A program made the position numbers and the translations under genes. This document shows positions 16,505 through 25,106 of a stretch of 40,471 nt of DNA, in pieces (within the stretch, counting starts at the first letter, position 1; the number at the start of each line of letters is the position of its first letter). The notes under the pieces are model-generated. The model had not been told where the DNA came from, searched no databases, and was given only the letters and a program-made list of their open reading frames with translations. The DNA lies in contig JAIENY010000038.1 of NCBI GenBank assembly GCA_019750915.1, forward strand, positions 1 through 40,471, written 5' to 3'. This stretch comes from Xanthobacteraceae bacterium (GTDB lineage: Bacteria; Pseudomonadota; Alphaproteobacteria; Rhizobiales; Xanthobacteraceae).

Positions 16505-17367
16505 CAGACGAGACGACCATCGCGACAGATACACCGGAGCCTCAGACGTCCGAGACAAAGCCTGGTGATGCGAAGCCGGAGCGCAAGGTGGCAGAGACGG
16601 CTGCCTCGGCTGGCGCGCGTCCCGAGGCGATAGATGTTAAGACCAATAAGCCGCGGCGGCCGAACGCCAAGGTTGTGGTCAAGGACATCGAGCAACGCAT
16701 CGGGCACACATTCAAGAACCCGGCGCTGCTGAAAACCGCGCTCACGCACGTCTCGGCTCTGAAGTCGGCGCACAACCGCGCCGACAGCTATCAGCGCCTC
16801 GAATTCCTCGGCGATCATGTGTTGGGTCTGATCGTCTCCGACATGCTCTACGGCGCTTTTCCGAAGGCGGACGAGGGTGAGTTGTCGAAACGGCTCGCGG
16901 ATCTTGTTCGCAAGGAGGCTTGCGTCGATGTCGCCAAGTCGCTCGGCCTGCATGAGAACATCAAGCTCGGCACGGTTGGGGCGGGCGTCGGCGCGCGGCT
17001 ACGCAACAGCGTCGTGGGTGATATCTGCGAAGCTGTGATCGGCGCGATCTTTCTCGACGGCGGCTATGGCGCGGCCGAGCAATTCGTGGTTCGTAACTGG
17101 ACCGAACGGATGCGCCGGCCGGTGCGGCCATTGCGCGATCCCAAGACGGTCTTGCAGGAATGGGCGCAGGGTAAGGGTCTGCCGACTCCGACATATCGGG
17201 AAATCGAGCGAACCGGCCCCCATCATGATCCTCGCTTCCGCGTAGCAGTGGAGCTGCCGGGGCTTGAGGCAGCTGAAGGGGCCGGCAGCAGCAAGCGGTC
17301 GGCGGAAAAGGCTGCGGCCTCGGCGCTGCTCAGCCGTGAAGGTGTGACTGGCGGCAAGGATGCCTGA
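16501..17367 (+). CDS. rnc: Ribonuclease III with an N-terminal extension
   Basis: RNase III cuts double-stranded RNA and processes rRNA precursors. The 288-residue protein is longer than the usual 220-235 because of about 55 polar residues, rich in Thr, Pro, Glu and Lys, before the nuclease domain. The signature RLEFLGDHVL supplies Glu101 and Asp105, and VVGDICEAVIGA supplies Asp174 and Glu177, so all four metal ligands are present. The dsRNA-binding domain covers about 215-285. The start is fixed by the ATGA overlap with lepB, though a later start cannot be excluded. It overlaps era by eight bases. Confidence 0.96.
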   Translation: MTDETTIATDTPEPQTSETKPGDAKPERKVAETAASAGARPEAIDVKTNKPRRPNAKVVVKDIEQRIGHTFKNPALLKTALTHVSALKSAHNRADSYQRLEFLGDHVLGLIVSDMLYGAFPKADEGELSKRLADLVRKEACVDVAKSLGLHENIKLGTVGAGVGARLRNSVVGDICEAVIGAIFLDGGYGAAEQFVVRNWTERMRRPVRPLRDPKTVLQEWAQGKGLPTPTYREIERTGPHHDPRFRVAVELPGLEAAEGAGSSKRSAEKAAASALLSREGVTGGKDA

Positions 17368-18283
17368 AGAGTTTATGCAGAACGACGTATCGACGCGTTG
17401 TGGTTTCGTGGCGCTGATCGGCGCGCCGAATGTAGGCAAGTCCACGCTGGTCAACGCGTTGGTCGGCTCCAAAGTCACGATCGTATCGCGCAAGGTGCAG
17501 ACCACGCGCGCGCTGATCCGCGGCATCGTGATCGAGGATAACGCTCAGATTATTCTGGTCGATACGCCTGGCATCTTTCAACCGAAGCGGCGGCTCGATC
17601 GCGCCATGGTATCGACAGCGTGGAGCGGAGCCCATGACGCCGACCACGTTTGTGTGCTGCTCGACGCGCGCGAAGGGCTTGATGAGGAGGCCGATGCGAT
17701 CTTCTCGAAACTCGAGAACGTCAAGCATCCGAAGTTTCTGGTGATCAACAAGGTCGATCTTGTACCGCGTGAGAAGCTTTTGGCGCTCGCGCAAAAGGCC
17801 AACGAACGCATCAAGTTCGAGCAGACCTTCATGGTCGCGGCGATCTCGGGCGACGGGGTTGACGATTTGCGCCGCGCACTTGCGCAGGCGGTGCCGCCGG
17901 GACCGTATCATTATCCTGAAGACCAGATGTCGGACGCGCCGCTGCGTCATCTCGCGGCGGAAATCACCCGCGAGAAGATTTACCAGAAACTGCATCAGGA
18001 ATTGCCGTACCAATCGACGGTTGAGACGGATAGCTGGACCGAGCAGAAGAACAATTCGGTTCGCATCGAGCAAACGATTTTTGTCGAGCGCGACAGCCAG
18101 CGCAAGATCGTGCTGGGCAAGGGCGGTGCGACCATCAAATCGATCGGTGCGGATGCTCGTAAGGAGATTGCCGAGATCGTCGGCGTTCCCGTGCATCTGT
18201 TTCTCTTTGTCAAAGTTCGCGACAATTGGAGCGATGACCCCGCGCGCTACCGCGAGATGGGTCTGGAGTTTCCGAAGGAATGA
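17360..18283 (+). CDS. era: GTPase Era
   Basis: Era is an essential GTPase that binds the 3' end of 16S rRNA and helps mature the small ribosomal subunit. The protein has 307 residues. G1 is GAPNVGKS (21-28), G3 is DTPG, and G4 is NKVD. The C-terminal KH domain has VLGKGGATIKSIG. An alternative start at MQNDV, five codons in, would remove the overlap with rnc. The stop overlaps the next gene by four bases. Confidence 0.97.
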   Translation: MPEEFMQNDVSTRCGFVALIGAPNVGKSTLVNALVGSKVTIVSRKVQTTRALIRGIVIEDNAQIILVDTPGIFQPKRRLDRAMVSTAWSGAHDADHVCVLLDAREGLDEEADAIFSKLENVKHPKFLVINKVDLVPREKLLALAQKANERIKFEQTFMVAAISGDGVDDLRRALAQAVPPGPYHYPEDQMSDAPLRHLAAEITREKIYQKLHQELPYQSTVETDSWTEQKNNSVRIEQTIFVERDSQRKIVLGKGGATIKSIGADARKEIAEIVGVPVHLFLFVKVRDNWSDDPARYREMGLEFPKE

Positions 18284-18669
18284 CACGCGGCGAGAAAATT
18301 GTGCCGCACAATGTGCTGCGGTTTGAGATTTTGCTTTACGTATCGCTCTTGATGGATGCGCTGTCTTATCCGTTTCGCGATATCCCCGACGACATGTCAT
18401 CCCACGAGACGATGGTGATGAACCTGCTTGGCGTGGCTTTGATCGTGCTGTTTTTCTATCTGATCTGGACGGCGGCGCGGCAGCGGCGCAACTGGGCGCG
18501 CTGGGCTTTGGTCATATCGCTCGTTCTGTCGATTTTGACTCTGGCTGACGTCCTTTCGAGCCAGGGATGGTCGTTCCCCAGCGTGATCGACGTCTGCTCG
18601 TCTGCGCTTACGGCTTGGGGGCTTTACGCGTCCTTCACAGGTGACGCGAGGGGTTGGTTCAACGCCTGA
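18280..18669 (+). CDS. Small membrane protein of unknown function in the era-recO run
   Basis: I do not recognise a named family. The 129-residue protein has three or four hydrophobic stretches: about 13-27 (weak), 48-62, 74-92 and 100-115. It begins MTRGEKIVPHNVLRFEILLY and contains an arginine-rich loop (RQRRNWAR) that should be cytoplasmic. The ATGA overlap with era suggests translation coupled to that gene. recO begins about 108 bases later. Confidence 0.75.
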   Translation: MTRGEKIVPHNVLRFEILLYVSLLMDALSYPFRDIPDDMSSHETMVMNLLGVALIVLFFYLIWTAARQRRNWARWALVISLVLSILTLADVLSSQGWSFPSVIDVCSSALTAWGLYASFTGDARGWFNA

Positions 18670-18776
18670 CCTCGTCCGGGTCGGAAGTGTGAACCTGTGG
18701 CGTTCTCTCGGGAATTTCGAAGTCACAGCAGCAGGGGTTGCTGCCGTGATCGGCCAAATCGGATAGACTGTTTTCC

Positions 18777-19526
18777 ATGGAGTGGGTCGACGAAGGCGTG
18801 ATTCTCGGGACTCGGCGGCATGGCGAATCCAGTGCGATCGTCGAACTGCTGACGCGCGGCCATGGCCGGCATCTCGGTCTGGTCCGGGGCGGAGCGGGGT
18901 CACGGATGCGGCCGGTGCTGCAACCGGGCAACTCGGTCAACGCGGTCTGGCGCGCCCGGCTGGACGAGCATCTTGGCACCTATGCGATCGAGGGAACGAG
19001 GCTGCGTGCAGCCACCATGCTGGCCTCTTCCCACGCGGCTTATGGCATCACGCATCTTGCGGCATTGACCCGGCTGCTGCCGGAGCGTGACCCGCATGAC
19101 GATATTTACGATCAGCTTGTGGCGATCCTCGACGATTTCGACGATCCGCTGATTGCGGCGACCCATGTGGTGCGGTTCGAACTGGCGATGCTCACCGAAC
19201 TGGGTTTCGGACTTGACCTGACCAGTTGCGCCTCGACCGGCACGACTGCCGATCTGGTCTATGTTTCGCCAAAGTCCGGCTGTGCCGTTTCCCGCGCCGC
19301 AGGAGAGCCTTGGCGCGATCGCCTTTTGCGGCTACCGCCGTTCCTGCGGGAACTGGAAGATATTGCGCAACCGCAAGACGGGCAGGAGGTCGCCGACGGC
19401 TTCCGTCTGACCGGCCTGTTTTTATTGCGCAATGTGCTTGAGCCGCGCGGGCAGGGTCATACCGATGCGCGGGACGGTTTTATCGCAGCAATAGCCAAGC
19501 CCCGCTCGCGCATGGCCGCGGAATAG
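18777..19526 (+). CDS. recO: DNA repair protein RecO
   Basis: RecO anneals SSB-coated DNA and loads RecA with RecR in gap repair. The 249-residue protein begins [26 protein letters not shown], the OB-fold strand pattern of the family. It continues with [13 protein letters not shown] and a helical C-terminal domain ([22 protein letters not shown]). That segment is the usual site of the zinc-like CASTG motif, but only one of the cysteines seen in zinc-binding members is obvious here, with another in KSGCAVS. The gene follows era as in related genomes. Confidence 0.94.
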   Translation: MEWVDEGVILGTRRHGESSAIVELLTRGHGRHLGLVRGGAGSRMRPVLQPGNSVNAVWRARLDEHLGTYAIEGTRLRAATMLASSHAAYGITHLAALTRLLPERDPHDDIYDQLVAILDDFDDPLIAATHVVRFELAMLTELGFGLDLTSCASTGTTADLVYVSPKSGCAVSRAAGEPWRDRLLRLPPFLRELEDIAQPQDGQEVADGFRLTGLFLLRNVLEPRGQGHTDARDGFIAAIAKPRSRMAAE

Positions 19527-19546
19527 TTCGTTCGCGGTGGGCACTC

Positions 19547-19577
19547 AAAACAAAACGGGCCGGATGAACCGGCCCGT
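19547..19577 (-). terminator. Terminator of the Gly/Tyr-rich protein gene
   Basis: On the minus strand, ACGGGCCGG and CCGGCCCGT (positions 19569-19577 and 19555-19563) pair around a five-base loop and are followed by TTTTGTTTT. It lies 16 bases after the stop of the minus-strand gene and also sits just past the end of recO. Confidence 0.85.
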
Positions 19578-19593
19578 CCGTTCAATGTGCAGA

Positions 19594-19890
19594 TCACCAC
19601 CGGCGATAATACGGGCGATAACCGCCATAATATCCATATCCCCGTCCGTACCCATATCCCCGCCCGTAATAGCCGGGTCCATAGCCGTAATAACGCGGGC
19701 CGGTGCGGTAGCAGTTGCGGACCCAGGCCCAGCCGTTCCAAACCCTGCGGCAGACCAGAGCGACCGATTCGGTCTGTGCCGGCGCACCCGTAACACCCGG
19801 CAGGGTCATGGCGTTAGCTCGGTTCTCTGTCACCGTCATTGCTCCGGCGAGCGAAACGGCGGCGATTGCCGCAAGAATAAGACGACGCAT
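19594..19890 (-). CDS. Small exported protein with a Gly/Tyr/Arg-rich tail
   Basis: I know no function. The 98-residue product has a signal peptide MRRLILAAIAAVSLAGAM...ANA (about 1-26). A short central part follows with two cysteines, in LVCRRVWNGWAWVRNCYRTG. The last 33 residues or so are made of Gly, Tyr and Arg in repeats of the YYGRGYGYG kind. Small proteins of this build are common in Bradyrhizobium relatives. The start at 19890 has AGAGGAG about seven bases upstream; a longer frame to 20004 has no such support. A strong terminator follows, so it is a single-gene unit. Confidence 0.8.
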   Translation of the reverse strand: MRRLILAAIAAVSLAGAMTVTENRANAMTLPGVTGAPAQTESVALVCRRVWNGWAWVRNCYRTGPRYYGYGPGYYGRGYGYGRGYGYYGGYRPYYRRW

Positions 19891-20106
19891 TGCTTTTCTC
19901 CTCTCAAGCACCTTTCGCAGGCCAGCTAACGACGCATTGGACCTACAAGGGTTCCATTCGACCACGTCTCCTTGGTGACGCAGGCCTATCATGCGATGAA
20001 ACACCTGAATTGCTAATGAATTGCGTGGCCATCTGACCGCCGCTGCCCGGTTTTTGCGATTCTTTCAACCTTGTTCATCCGGGGCGCAGGCGTTAACTCC
20101 TGTGCC

Positions 20107-22359
20107 ATGGGCAAGACACTGATTCCCGCAGAACCACAGGACGTTCAGGAAGTTGCACTGCGCGAGGCGCTCGAGGAGCGCTACCTCGCTTATGCGCTTT
20201 CGACCATCATGCATCGCGCGTTGCCGGATGCGCGGGACGGGCTCAAGCCTGTGCACCGCCGCATTCTCTACGGCATGCGGCTGCTCCGGCTCGATCCAAG
20301 CTCTCCGTTCAAGAAATCGGCCAAGATCGTCGGCGACGTCATGGGCGGATTCCATCCCCATGGCGACCAGGCGATCTATGACGCTCTGGTGCGCCTCGCG
20401 CAGGATTTTTCCTCGCGCTATCCGCTGGTCGACGGTCAGGGCAATTTCGGCAACATCGACGGCGATAACCCGGCCGCGATGCGATACACCGAGTCCCGCC
20501 TGACCGATGTCGCGCGTCTGCTTCTTGAGGGACTGGACGAAGACGCGGTCGAATTCCGCCCGACTTATGACGGCAGCGACAAGGAGCCAACGGTTCTGCC
20601 GGGCGGCTTTCCGAATCTCCTAGCTAACGGCGCACAGGGTATCGCGGTTGGCATGGCAACGTCGATACCGCCGCACAACGCGGCTGAACTGTGCGACGCG
20701 GCGCTCCACCTGATCGACAAGCCGGCGACCAAGACGCGCGGTCTGCTGCGCTACGTCAAGGGACCGGACTTTCCGACCGGCGGCGTCATCGTCGATTCCC
20801 ACGAGTCGATCGCCGAGGCGTATAACACCGGGCGCGGTGGTTTCCGCGTGCGCGCGAAATGGCATCAGGAAGAGGGCGCGCGCGGGACCTGGAATGTCGT
20901 CGTTACCGAGATTCCGTGGCTGGTGCAGAAGTCGCGCCTGATCGAGCGCATCGCCGAACTTCTCAACGAGAAGAAGCTGCTACTGGTCAGCGACATCCGG
21001 GACGAGTCGGCGGAAGATATCCGCGTCGTCATCGAGCCGAAGTCGAAGAACGTCGATCCTGCCGTGCTGATGGAGACGCTGTTCAAGCAGACCGAGCTTG
21101 AAAGCCGCATTCCGCTGAACCTCAACGTGCTGGTCAAGGGCCGCATCCCGAAGGTGCTGGGCCTTGCCGAATGCCTGCGCGAATGGCTGGATCACCTGCG
21201 CGAGGTTTTGATCCGCCGAGCCAACCACCGCAAGGCGCAGATCGAACATCGCCTTGAGGTGCTTGGCGGCTATCTGATCGCGTACCTGAACCTCGACAAG
21301 GTGATCAAGATCATCCGCACTGAGGATGAGCCCAAACCTGTCCTGATCAAGACGTTCAAGCTCACCGATCTTCAAGCCGATTCCATTCTCAACATGCGGC
21401 TGCGCAACTTGCGCAAGCTGGAGGAAATGGAAATCCGTGGTGAGGACAAGGACCTCCGCAACGAGTTGAAGGGCATCAAGGTGGTGCTGGCTTCCGAAGA
21501 GGAACAGTGGAAGAGGGTCGGCGAGCAGGTCCGGAAAGTACGCGAGTTGTTCGGGCCCAAGACCCCGCTGGGCAAACGCCGCACGCAGTTCGCGGACGCA
21601 CCCGAGCACGACCTTGCTGCCATCGAGGAGGCGCTGGTCGAGCGCGAACCGATTACGGTGGTGGTATCGCAGAAGGGCTGGGTCCGTACGCTGAAGGGCC
21701 ATGTCGAGGACGTCTCGAACCTTGCGTTCAAGACCGACGACAAACTCGGTTTCTCGTTCTTTGCCGAATCCACGTCAAAACTGATGCTGTTCGCGACCGA
21801 CGGCCGTTTCTACACGGTCGATGCGCAGAAACTTCCCGGCGGACGCGGCCACGGCGATCCGATCCGCATGACCATTGATCTGGAAGGCGACGCCGATATC
21901 GTGTCGATGTTCGTTACAAAAGGCGGCCGCAAATTCCTGGTCGCCAGCAGCGACGGGCAGGGCTTTGTTGTCAACGAGGACGATTGCGTCGCCAACACCC
22001 GCAAAGGCAAGCAGGTACTCAACGTGACTGCGCCGAATACTGCGGTCGCGATCAGCGAAGTGTCGGGTGACACGATTGCCGTGATTGGCAGCAACCACAA
22101 GATGGTGATCTTCCCGCTGGATCAGGTGCCGGAAATGACGCGCGGGCGGGGTGTGCGTCTGCAGAAATACAGCGGCGGCGAGCTGTCTGATGTTATGACC
22201 TTCACCGCAAAGGAAGGCATGACTTGGAAGGATTCCGCCGGCCGCGAACAAGCCTCAACCTGGAAGGATCTCGCGGACTGGCGCGGCAATCGCGCCGACG
22301 CCGGCCGCCTGGCACACGGCTTTCCGAAGTCGAACAAGTTCGGCAGGGGAATCGCATAA
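20107..22359 (+). CDS. parC: DNA topoisomerase IV subunit A
   Basis: ParC is the DNA-cutting subunit of topoisomerase IV and unlinks daughter chromosomes with ParE. The 750-residue protein has the winged-helix breakage domain, with the catalytic Tyr127 in [11 protein letters not shown] coiled-coil tower follows, then a C-terminal beta-pinwheel with repeats such as [15 protein letters not shown] and [11 protein letters not shown]. In the quinolone region the sequence is [12 protein letters not shown], so Gln88 stands where Escherichia coli ParC has Ser80. I chose the ATG at 20107 because [10 protein letters not shown] fits the family; a frame from 20071 adds 12 residues. No clear binding site is visible. 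parE is not in the window. Confidence 0.96.
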   Translation: MGKTLIPAEPQDVQEVALREALEERYLAYALSTIMHRALPDARDGLKPVHRRILYGMRLLRLDPSSPFKKSAKIVGDVMGGFHPHGDQAIYDALVRLAQDFSSRYPLVDGQGNFGNIDGDNPAAMRYTESRLTDVARLLLEGLDEDAVEFRPTYDGSDKEPTVLPGGFPNLLANGAQGIAVGMATSIPPHNAAELCDAALHLIDKPATKTRGLLRYVKGPDFPTGGVIVDSHESIAEAYNTGRGGFRVRAKWHQEEGARGTWNVVVTEIPWLVQKSRLIERIAELLNEKKLLLVSDIRDESAEDIRVVIEPKSKNVDPAVLMETLFKQTELESRIPLNLNVLVKGRIPKVLGLAECLREWLDHLREVLIRRANHRKAQIEHRLEVLGGYLIAYLNLDKVIKIIRTEDEPKPVLIKTFKLTDLQADSILNMRLRNLRKLEEMEIRGEDKDLRNELKGIKVVLASEEEQWKRVGEQVRKVRELFGPKTPLGKRRTQFADAPEHDLAAIEEALVEREPITVVVSQKGWVRTLKGHVEDVSNLAFKTDDKLGFSFFAESTSKLMLFATDGRFYTVDAQKLPGGRGHGDPIRMTIDLEGDADIVSMFVTKGGRKFLVASSDGQGFVVNEDDCVANTRKGKQVLNVTAPNTAVAISEVSGDTIAVIGSNHKMVIFPLDQVPEMTRGRGVRLQKYSGGELSDVMTFTAKEGMTWKDSAGREQASTWKDLADWRGNRADAGRLAHGFPKSNKFGRGIA

Positions 22360-22362
22360 GCG

Positions 22363-22393
22363 GCTGGGGCGCACGATCCGGTAGCGCCCCAGC
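22363..22393. terminator. Hairpin between convergent parC and coiled-coil gene
   Basis: GCTGGGGCGC (22363-22372) and GCGCCCCAGC (22384-22393) form a perfect 10-base-pair stem with an 11-base loop. There is no T run on either side. The position in the 46-base gap between two convergent genes suggests a shared terminator. Confidence 0.55.
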
Positions 22394-22405
22394 GCTCGTC
22401 CGCAG

Positions 22406-23008
22406 TTAAGCGGCCGCTCGCTTGAATGCGTCACGCGCCGCCTGATTGGCGCGGTCGAACGCCGTCCGTGTCTCACTCAGCGCGGACGTCAATGCACTCC
22501 ATGATTCATTGCCGGCCAGTGTTAGTTTCTGGAATCTTTTCTGGGCCTCGTCCGCATCTGCCTTCATGCGTTCGATGGCCGCGTCGATTTCGATCCGGCG
22601 CTCAGTGGTGAAGCCCTTTGCAGCGTCGGAAAACTTTTCGGCCGTTTCCTGCCAGGCCTTCAGTTGAGCGGCGGACTGAAGTGCGAATGTCGCCTGCTGT
22701 TGTTCGATCTGCGTGCCGAATTTCTCGATATAAGTCTTCACCTGCTTTTCAAAAGCGTTCCAGTCCGACTCCAGTTGCGTTTTTGTGCTTACCCAGGAGG
22801 CTTCACTGGCTTGTGTCTGTTTTTTGACGATGTCGCTGAATTCGTCGCGTCTTTTCTCCATATCGGCGAGGGCCTTGTTGGCTTTCGTCCGAATCCCGGC
22901 CTCAAGTTCGCTGACTTTGCCCGCTAACGAGGTCAGGGCGGCATCCATTTCATCGATCCGTTCCTTGGCCCAGTTGACGTAAAAATGAATGTTGTCCTGC
23001 ATTGGCAT
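22406..23008 (-). CDS. Coiled-coil protein of unknown function
   Basis: I cannot assign a function. The 200-residue product is almost wholly helical, with heptad-like spacing over about 15-190, many Ala, Glu, Lys and Gln, and no cysteine, proline-rich part or membrane segment. It starts MPMQDNIHFYVNWAKERIDEMDAAL and ends AARDAFKRAAA. That ending recalls phasin-like proteins, a weak resemblance only. AAGGAG stands seven bases before the ATG at 23008, which fixes the start. The gene is convergent with parC, and the MFS gene lies upstream on the same strand after a 115-base gap. Confidence 0.75.
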   Translation of the reverse strand: MPMQDNIHFYVNWAKERIDEMDAALTSLAGKVSELEAGIRTKANKALADMEKRRDEFSDIVKKQTQASEASWVSTKTQLESDWNAFEKQVKTYIEKFGTQIEQQQATFALQSAAQLKAWQETAEKFSDAAKGFTTERRIEIDAAIERMKADADEAQKRFQKLTLAGNESWSALTSALSETRTAFDRANQAARDAFKRAAA

Positions 23009-23123
23009 GGTCCGCTCCTTTTAAATGGCGGATCACGGTACGATGTTGCGATCGACACATATTGCTCTGGATCAAAAGTAAACCGCATGGGCCAAAGTGC
23101 CACGTTGCTTTGTCAGAAGAACG

Positions 23124-24341
23124 CTAGTGCAGCCGCTCGACCTTAAGCAGGCTCGGAAACAGCTTCATCCAGAGAAATGCAATCAGCACCGTTCCGACGC
23201 CGCCGAGCACAGCGGCTGGGACGGTGCCCATCAGCGCGGCGGTCATGCCGCTTTCGAACTGACCGAGCTGGTTTGAGGCGTTGATGAAAAGGAAGTTCAC
23301 CGCGCCGACGCGTCCGCGCATTGCGTCCGGCGTCGCAAGCTGAACCAGCGAGAAACGGACGACGACGCTCACAGTGTCGGCTGCGCCCATCACGATCAAC
23401 GCAGCGAGCGAAAGCCACATCACCTTTGAAAGCGCGAATACGACAGTCGCAAGCCCGAATACGATCACGGCCTGAAACATCCGCAGGCCCGCGCTGTGTG
23501 TGATCGCGTAACGTGCGAGCACGGCGGTCATCGCCAACGATCCGATCGCGGGTGCGGTGCGCAGCAGGCCGAGCCCGAGCGGTCCGATCTCGAGAATGTC
23601 GCGCGCGTAGATCGGCAGCAGCGCAACAGCGCCGCCGAGCAGCACGGCAAACAGATCGAGCGAAATGGTGCCGAGGATCGCGGGATTGTTTCTGACAAAA
23701 CGTGCACCCGCGAACAGCGCGCCGAAAGTCGGCGGTTCTTTCGCCGCGACTGTCCGCTCAACCTGGATCATCCCGCTGAACGCGATCGACGATATCCAGA
23801 GCACCGCCATGATCACATAGGGCACCGACGGCGAGATGGCATAGGTGATGCCGCCGATCGCGGGGCCGCCGATGATCGCCAGTTGGGTGGCCGCGGTCGA
23901 AACGGCGGTGGCCTGCTGAAGCATGTGCTCCGGCGCGGCATTCGGAAGGAGCGCGGCAGTCGCCGGGTTTTCGAATGCGGTTACTGTTCCCAGCACTGCC
24001 ATCGCCACGAAGATTTGCGACACGGTGATCCATCCGGCGTAGGTGCCCCACGCCAGAAACATCGCAACGACACCTTCGAGGGCCTGACAGATTTGCAGGA
24101 CGCGGCGCCGGTCGTACCGGTCGGCCGCGTGGCCGGCGATGAATACCAGGAGTGCGATGGGAAGAAACTGAACCAGACCGACCATGCCGAGGTCGAACGC
24201 GCTGTCGGTCATCTCATAGATTTGCCAGCCGACCGCAACGGCCGCGATCTGCGTGGCGACACGAGAAAACCCGCGGCTGCAGAGAAAAAACAGAAAGGGC
24301 GGGTGACGTAGGAGGGACGGCGCGGCGGCTGCGGATGTCAT
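23124..24341 (-). CDS. MFS transporter, EntS-like
   Basis: The 405-residue inner-membrane protein has about twelve membrane helices. The major-facilitator signature between helices 2 and 3 is GHAADRYDRRRV. A second conserved stretch, PDAMRGRVGAVNFLFINASNQLGQFESG, is typical of the MFS subgroup that includes the enterobactin exporter EntS. No siderophore genes are nearby, so the substrate is open. I see no clear ribosome binding site before the ATG at 24341. It is divergent from trmO across 98 bases. Confidence 0.87.
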   Translation of the reverse strand: MTSAAAAPSLLRHPPFLFFLCSRGFSRVATQIAAVAVGWQIYEMTDSAFDLGMVGLVQFLPIALLVFIAGHAADRYDRRRVLQICQALEGVVAMFLAWGTYAGWITVSQIFVAMAVLGTVTAFENPATAALLPNAAPEHMLQQATAVSTAATQLAIIGGPAIGGITYAISPSVPYVIMAVLWISSIAFSGMIQVERTVAAKEPPTFGALFAGARFVRNNPAILGTISLDLFAVLLGGAVALLPIYARDILEIGPLGLGLLRTAPAIGSLAMTAVLARYAITHSAGLRMFQAVIVFGLATVVFALSKVMWLSLAALIVMGAADTVSVVVRFSLVQLATPDAMRGRVGAVNFLFINASNQLGQFESGMTAALMGTVPAAVLGGVGTVLIAFLWMKLFPSLLKVERLH

Positions 24342-24439
24342 CGGTTGTTATTATTGTTATGGAGCTATGCCCGTGTTGCCATTTGCCGCGCCGCTGAGCA
24401 ACGCTACATTGGAATGTGCGATGCGCGAGTGAGGAATGA

Positions 24440-24934
24440 ATGGTCCGTTACAACGAAATCCGGCAGGGCGAAGTCGCCGTGGCGGCTCCCGAACCGAGCG
24501 ATGCGGGGCTGACATTCATCGGCCAAATTCACACACCGTGGAGCGACCGGATGAAGACACCGCGGCAGGGGCGTCAGGACGGCCCAATTTGCAAGCTCGA
24601 GATTTTCGAGCCTTGGGTTCCGGCGTTGCGGGGGCTTGAAAAATTCAGCCAGGTCGAGGTGCTGTACTGGCTGCATCGGTCGCGGCGCGATCTCGTGCTC
24701 CAGAGCCCCGCAAGCGACAACAAGGTGCACGGCACTTTTTCGTTGCGCTCACCGGTCAGGCCCAATCCGATCGGCACATCGCTCGTCAGGCTGGTCGGCA
24801 TTGAAGGCAATATGGTGATGGTGCAAGGGCTCGATTGCCTTGATGGCACGCCCCTGATCGACCTGAAGCCGGACCGTTGCCAGTTCACGCCGATAGCGCC
24901 GTCGCAACCGGGCGATTTTGAAACAAGCCAATAG
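24440..24934 (+). CDS. trmO: tRNA m6t6A37 methyltransferase TrmO
   Basis: TrmO (TsaA, YaeB family) methylates t6A37 in certain threonine tRNAs, using S-adenosylmethionine. The 164-residue length corresponds to the catalytic barrel without the extra C-terminal domain of the Escherichia coli protein. LTFIGQIHTPW begins the domain, and SPVRPNPIG (104-112) is the family signature. The ATG has GAGG five bases upstream. Two adjacent hairpins begin at the stop codon. Confidence 0.9.
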   Translation: MVRYNEIRQGEVAVAAPEPSDAGLTFIGQIHTPWSDRMKTPRQGRQDGPICKLEIFEPWVPALRGLEKFSQVEVLYWLHRSRRDLVLQSPASDNKVHGTFSLRSPVRPNPIGTSLVRLVGIEGNMVMVQGLDCLDGTPLIDLKPDRCQFTPIAPSQPGDFETSQ

Positions 24935-24967
24935 GTCTTGGACCTATATCGATCGTAATTGATCGAT
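24931..24967 (+). terminator. Two adjacent hairpins on the trmO stop codon
   Basis: ATAGGTC-TTG-GACCTAT (24931-24947) overlaps the TAG stop codon at 24932-24934. It is followed without a gap by ATCGATC-GTAATT-GATCGAT (24948-24967). Both stems are seven perfect base pairs. Only a short TTTC follows, so a terminator role is possible but not certain. Confidence 0.45.
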
Positions 24968-25106
24968 TTCACCGATTCTAAAAACTAACTCTGTTTGCCT
25001 TGCAGCATTCTGGTGTATCCGAGGCATTCATTTGCGTCCTTCGAAGGAAATCATGTTTCCATCGCCGAGGTGACGATAACGAGATCGTGACTATGTGGAG
25101 TGTCCG

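Noticed and set aside
19602..19700. Tandem repeats as a CRISPR-like array
   Set aside because: The repeats are the Gly/Tyr codons of the small exported protein; units are short, irregular and have no spacers.
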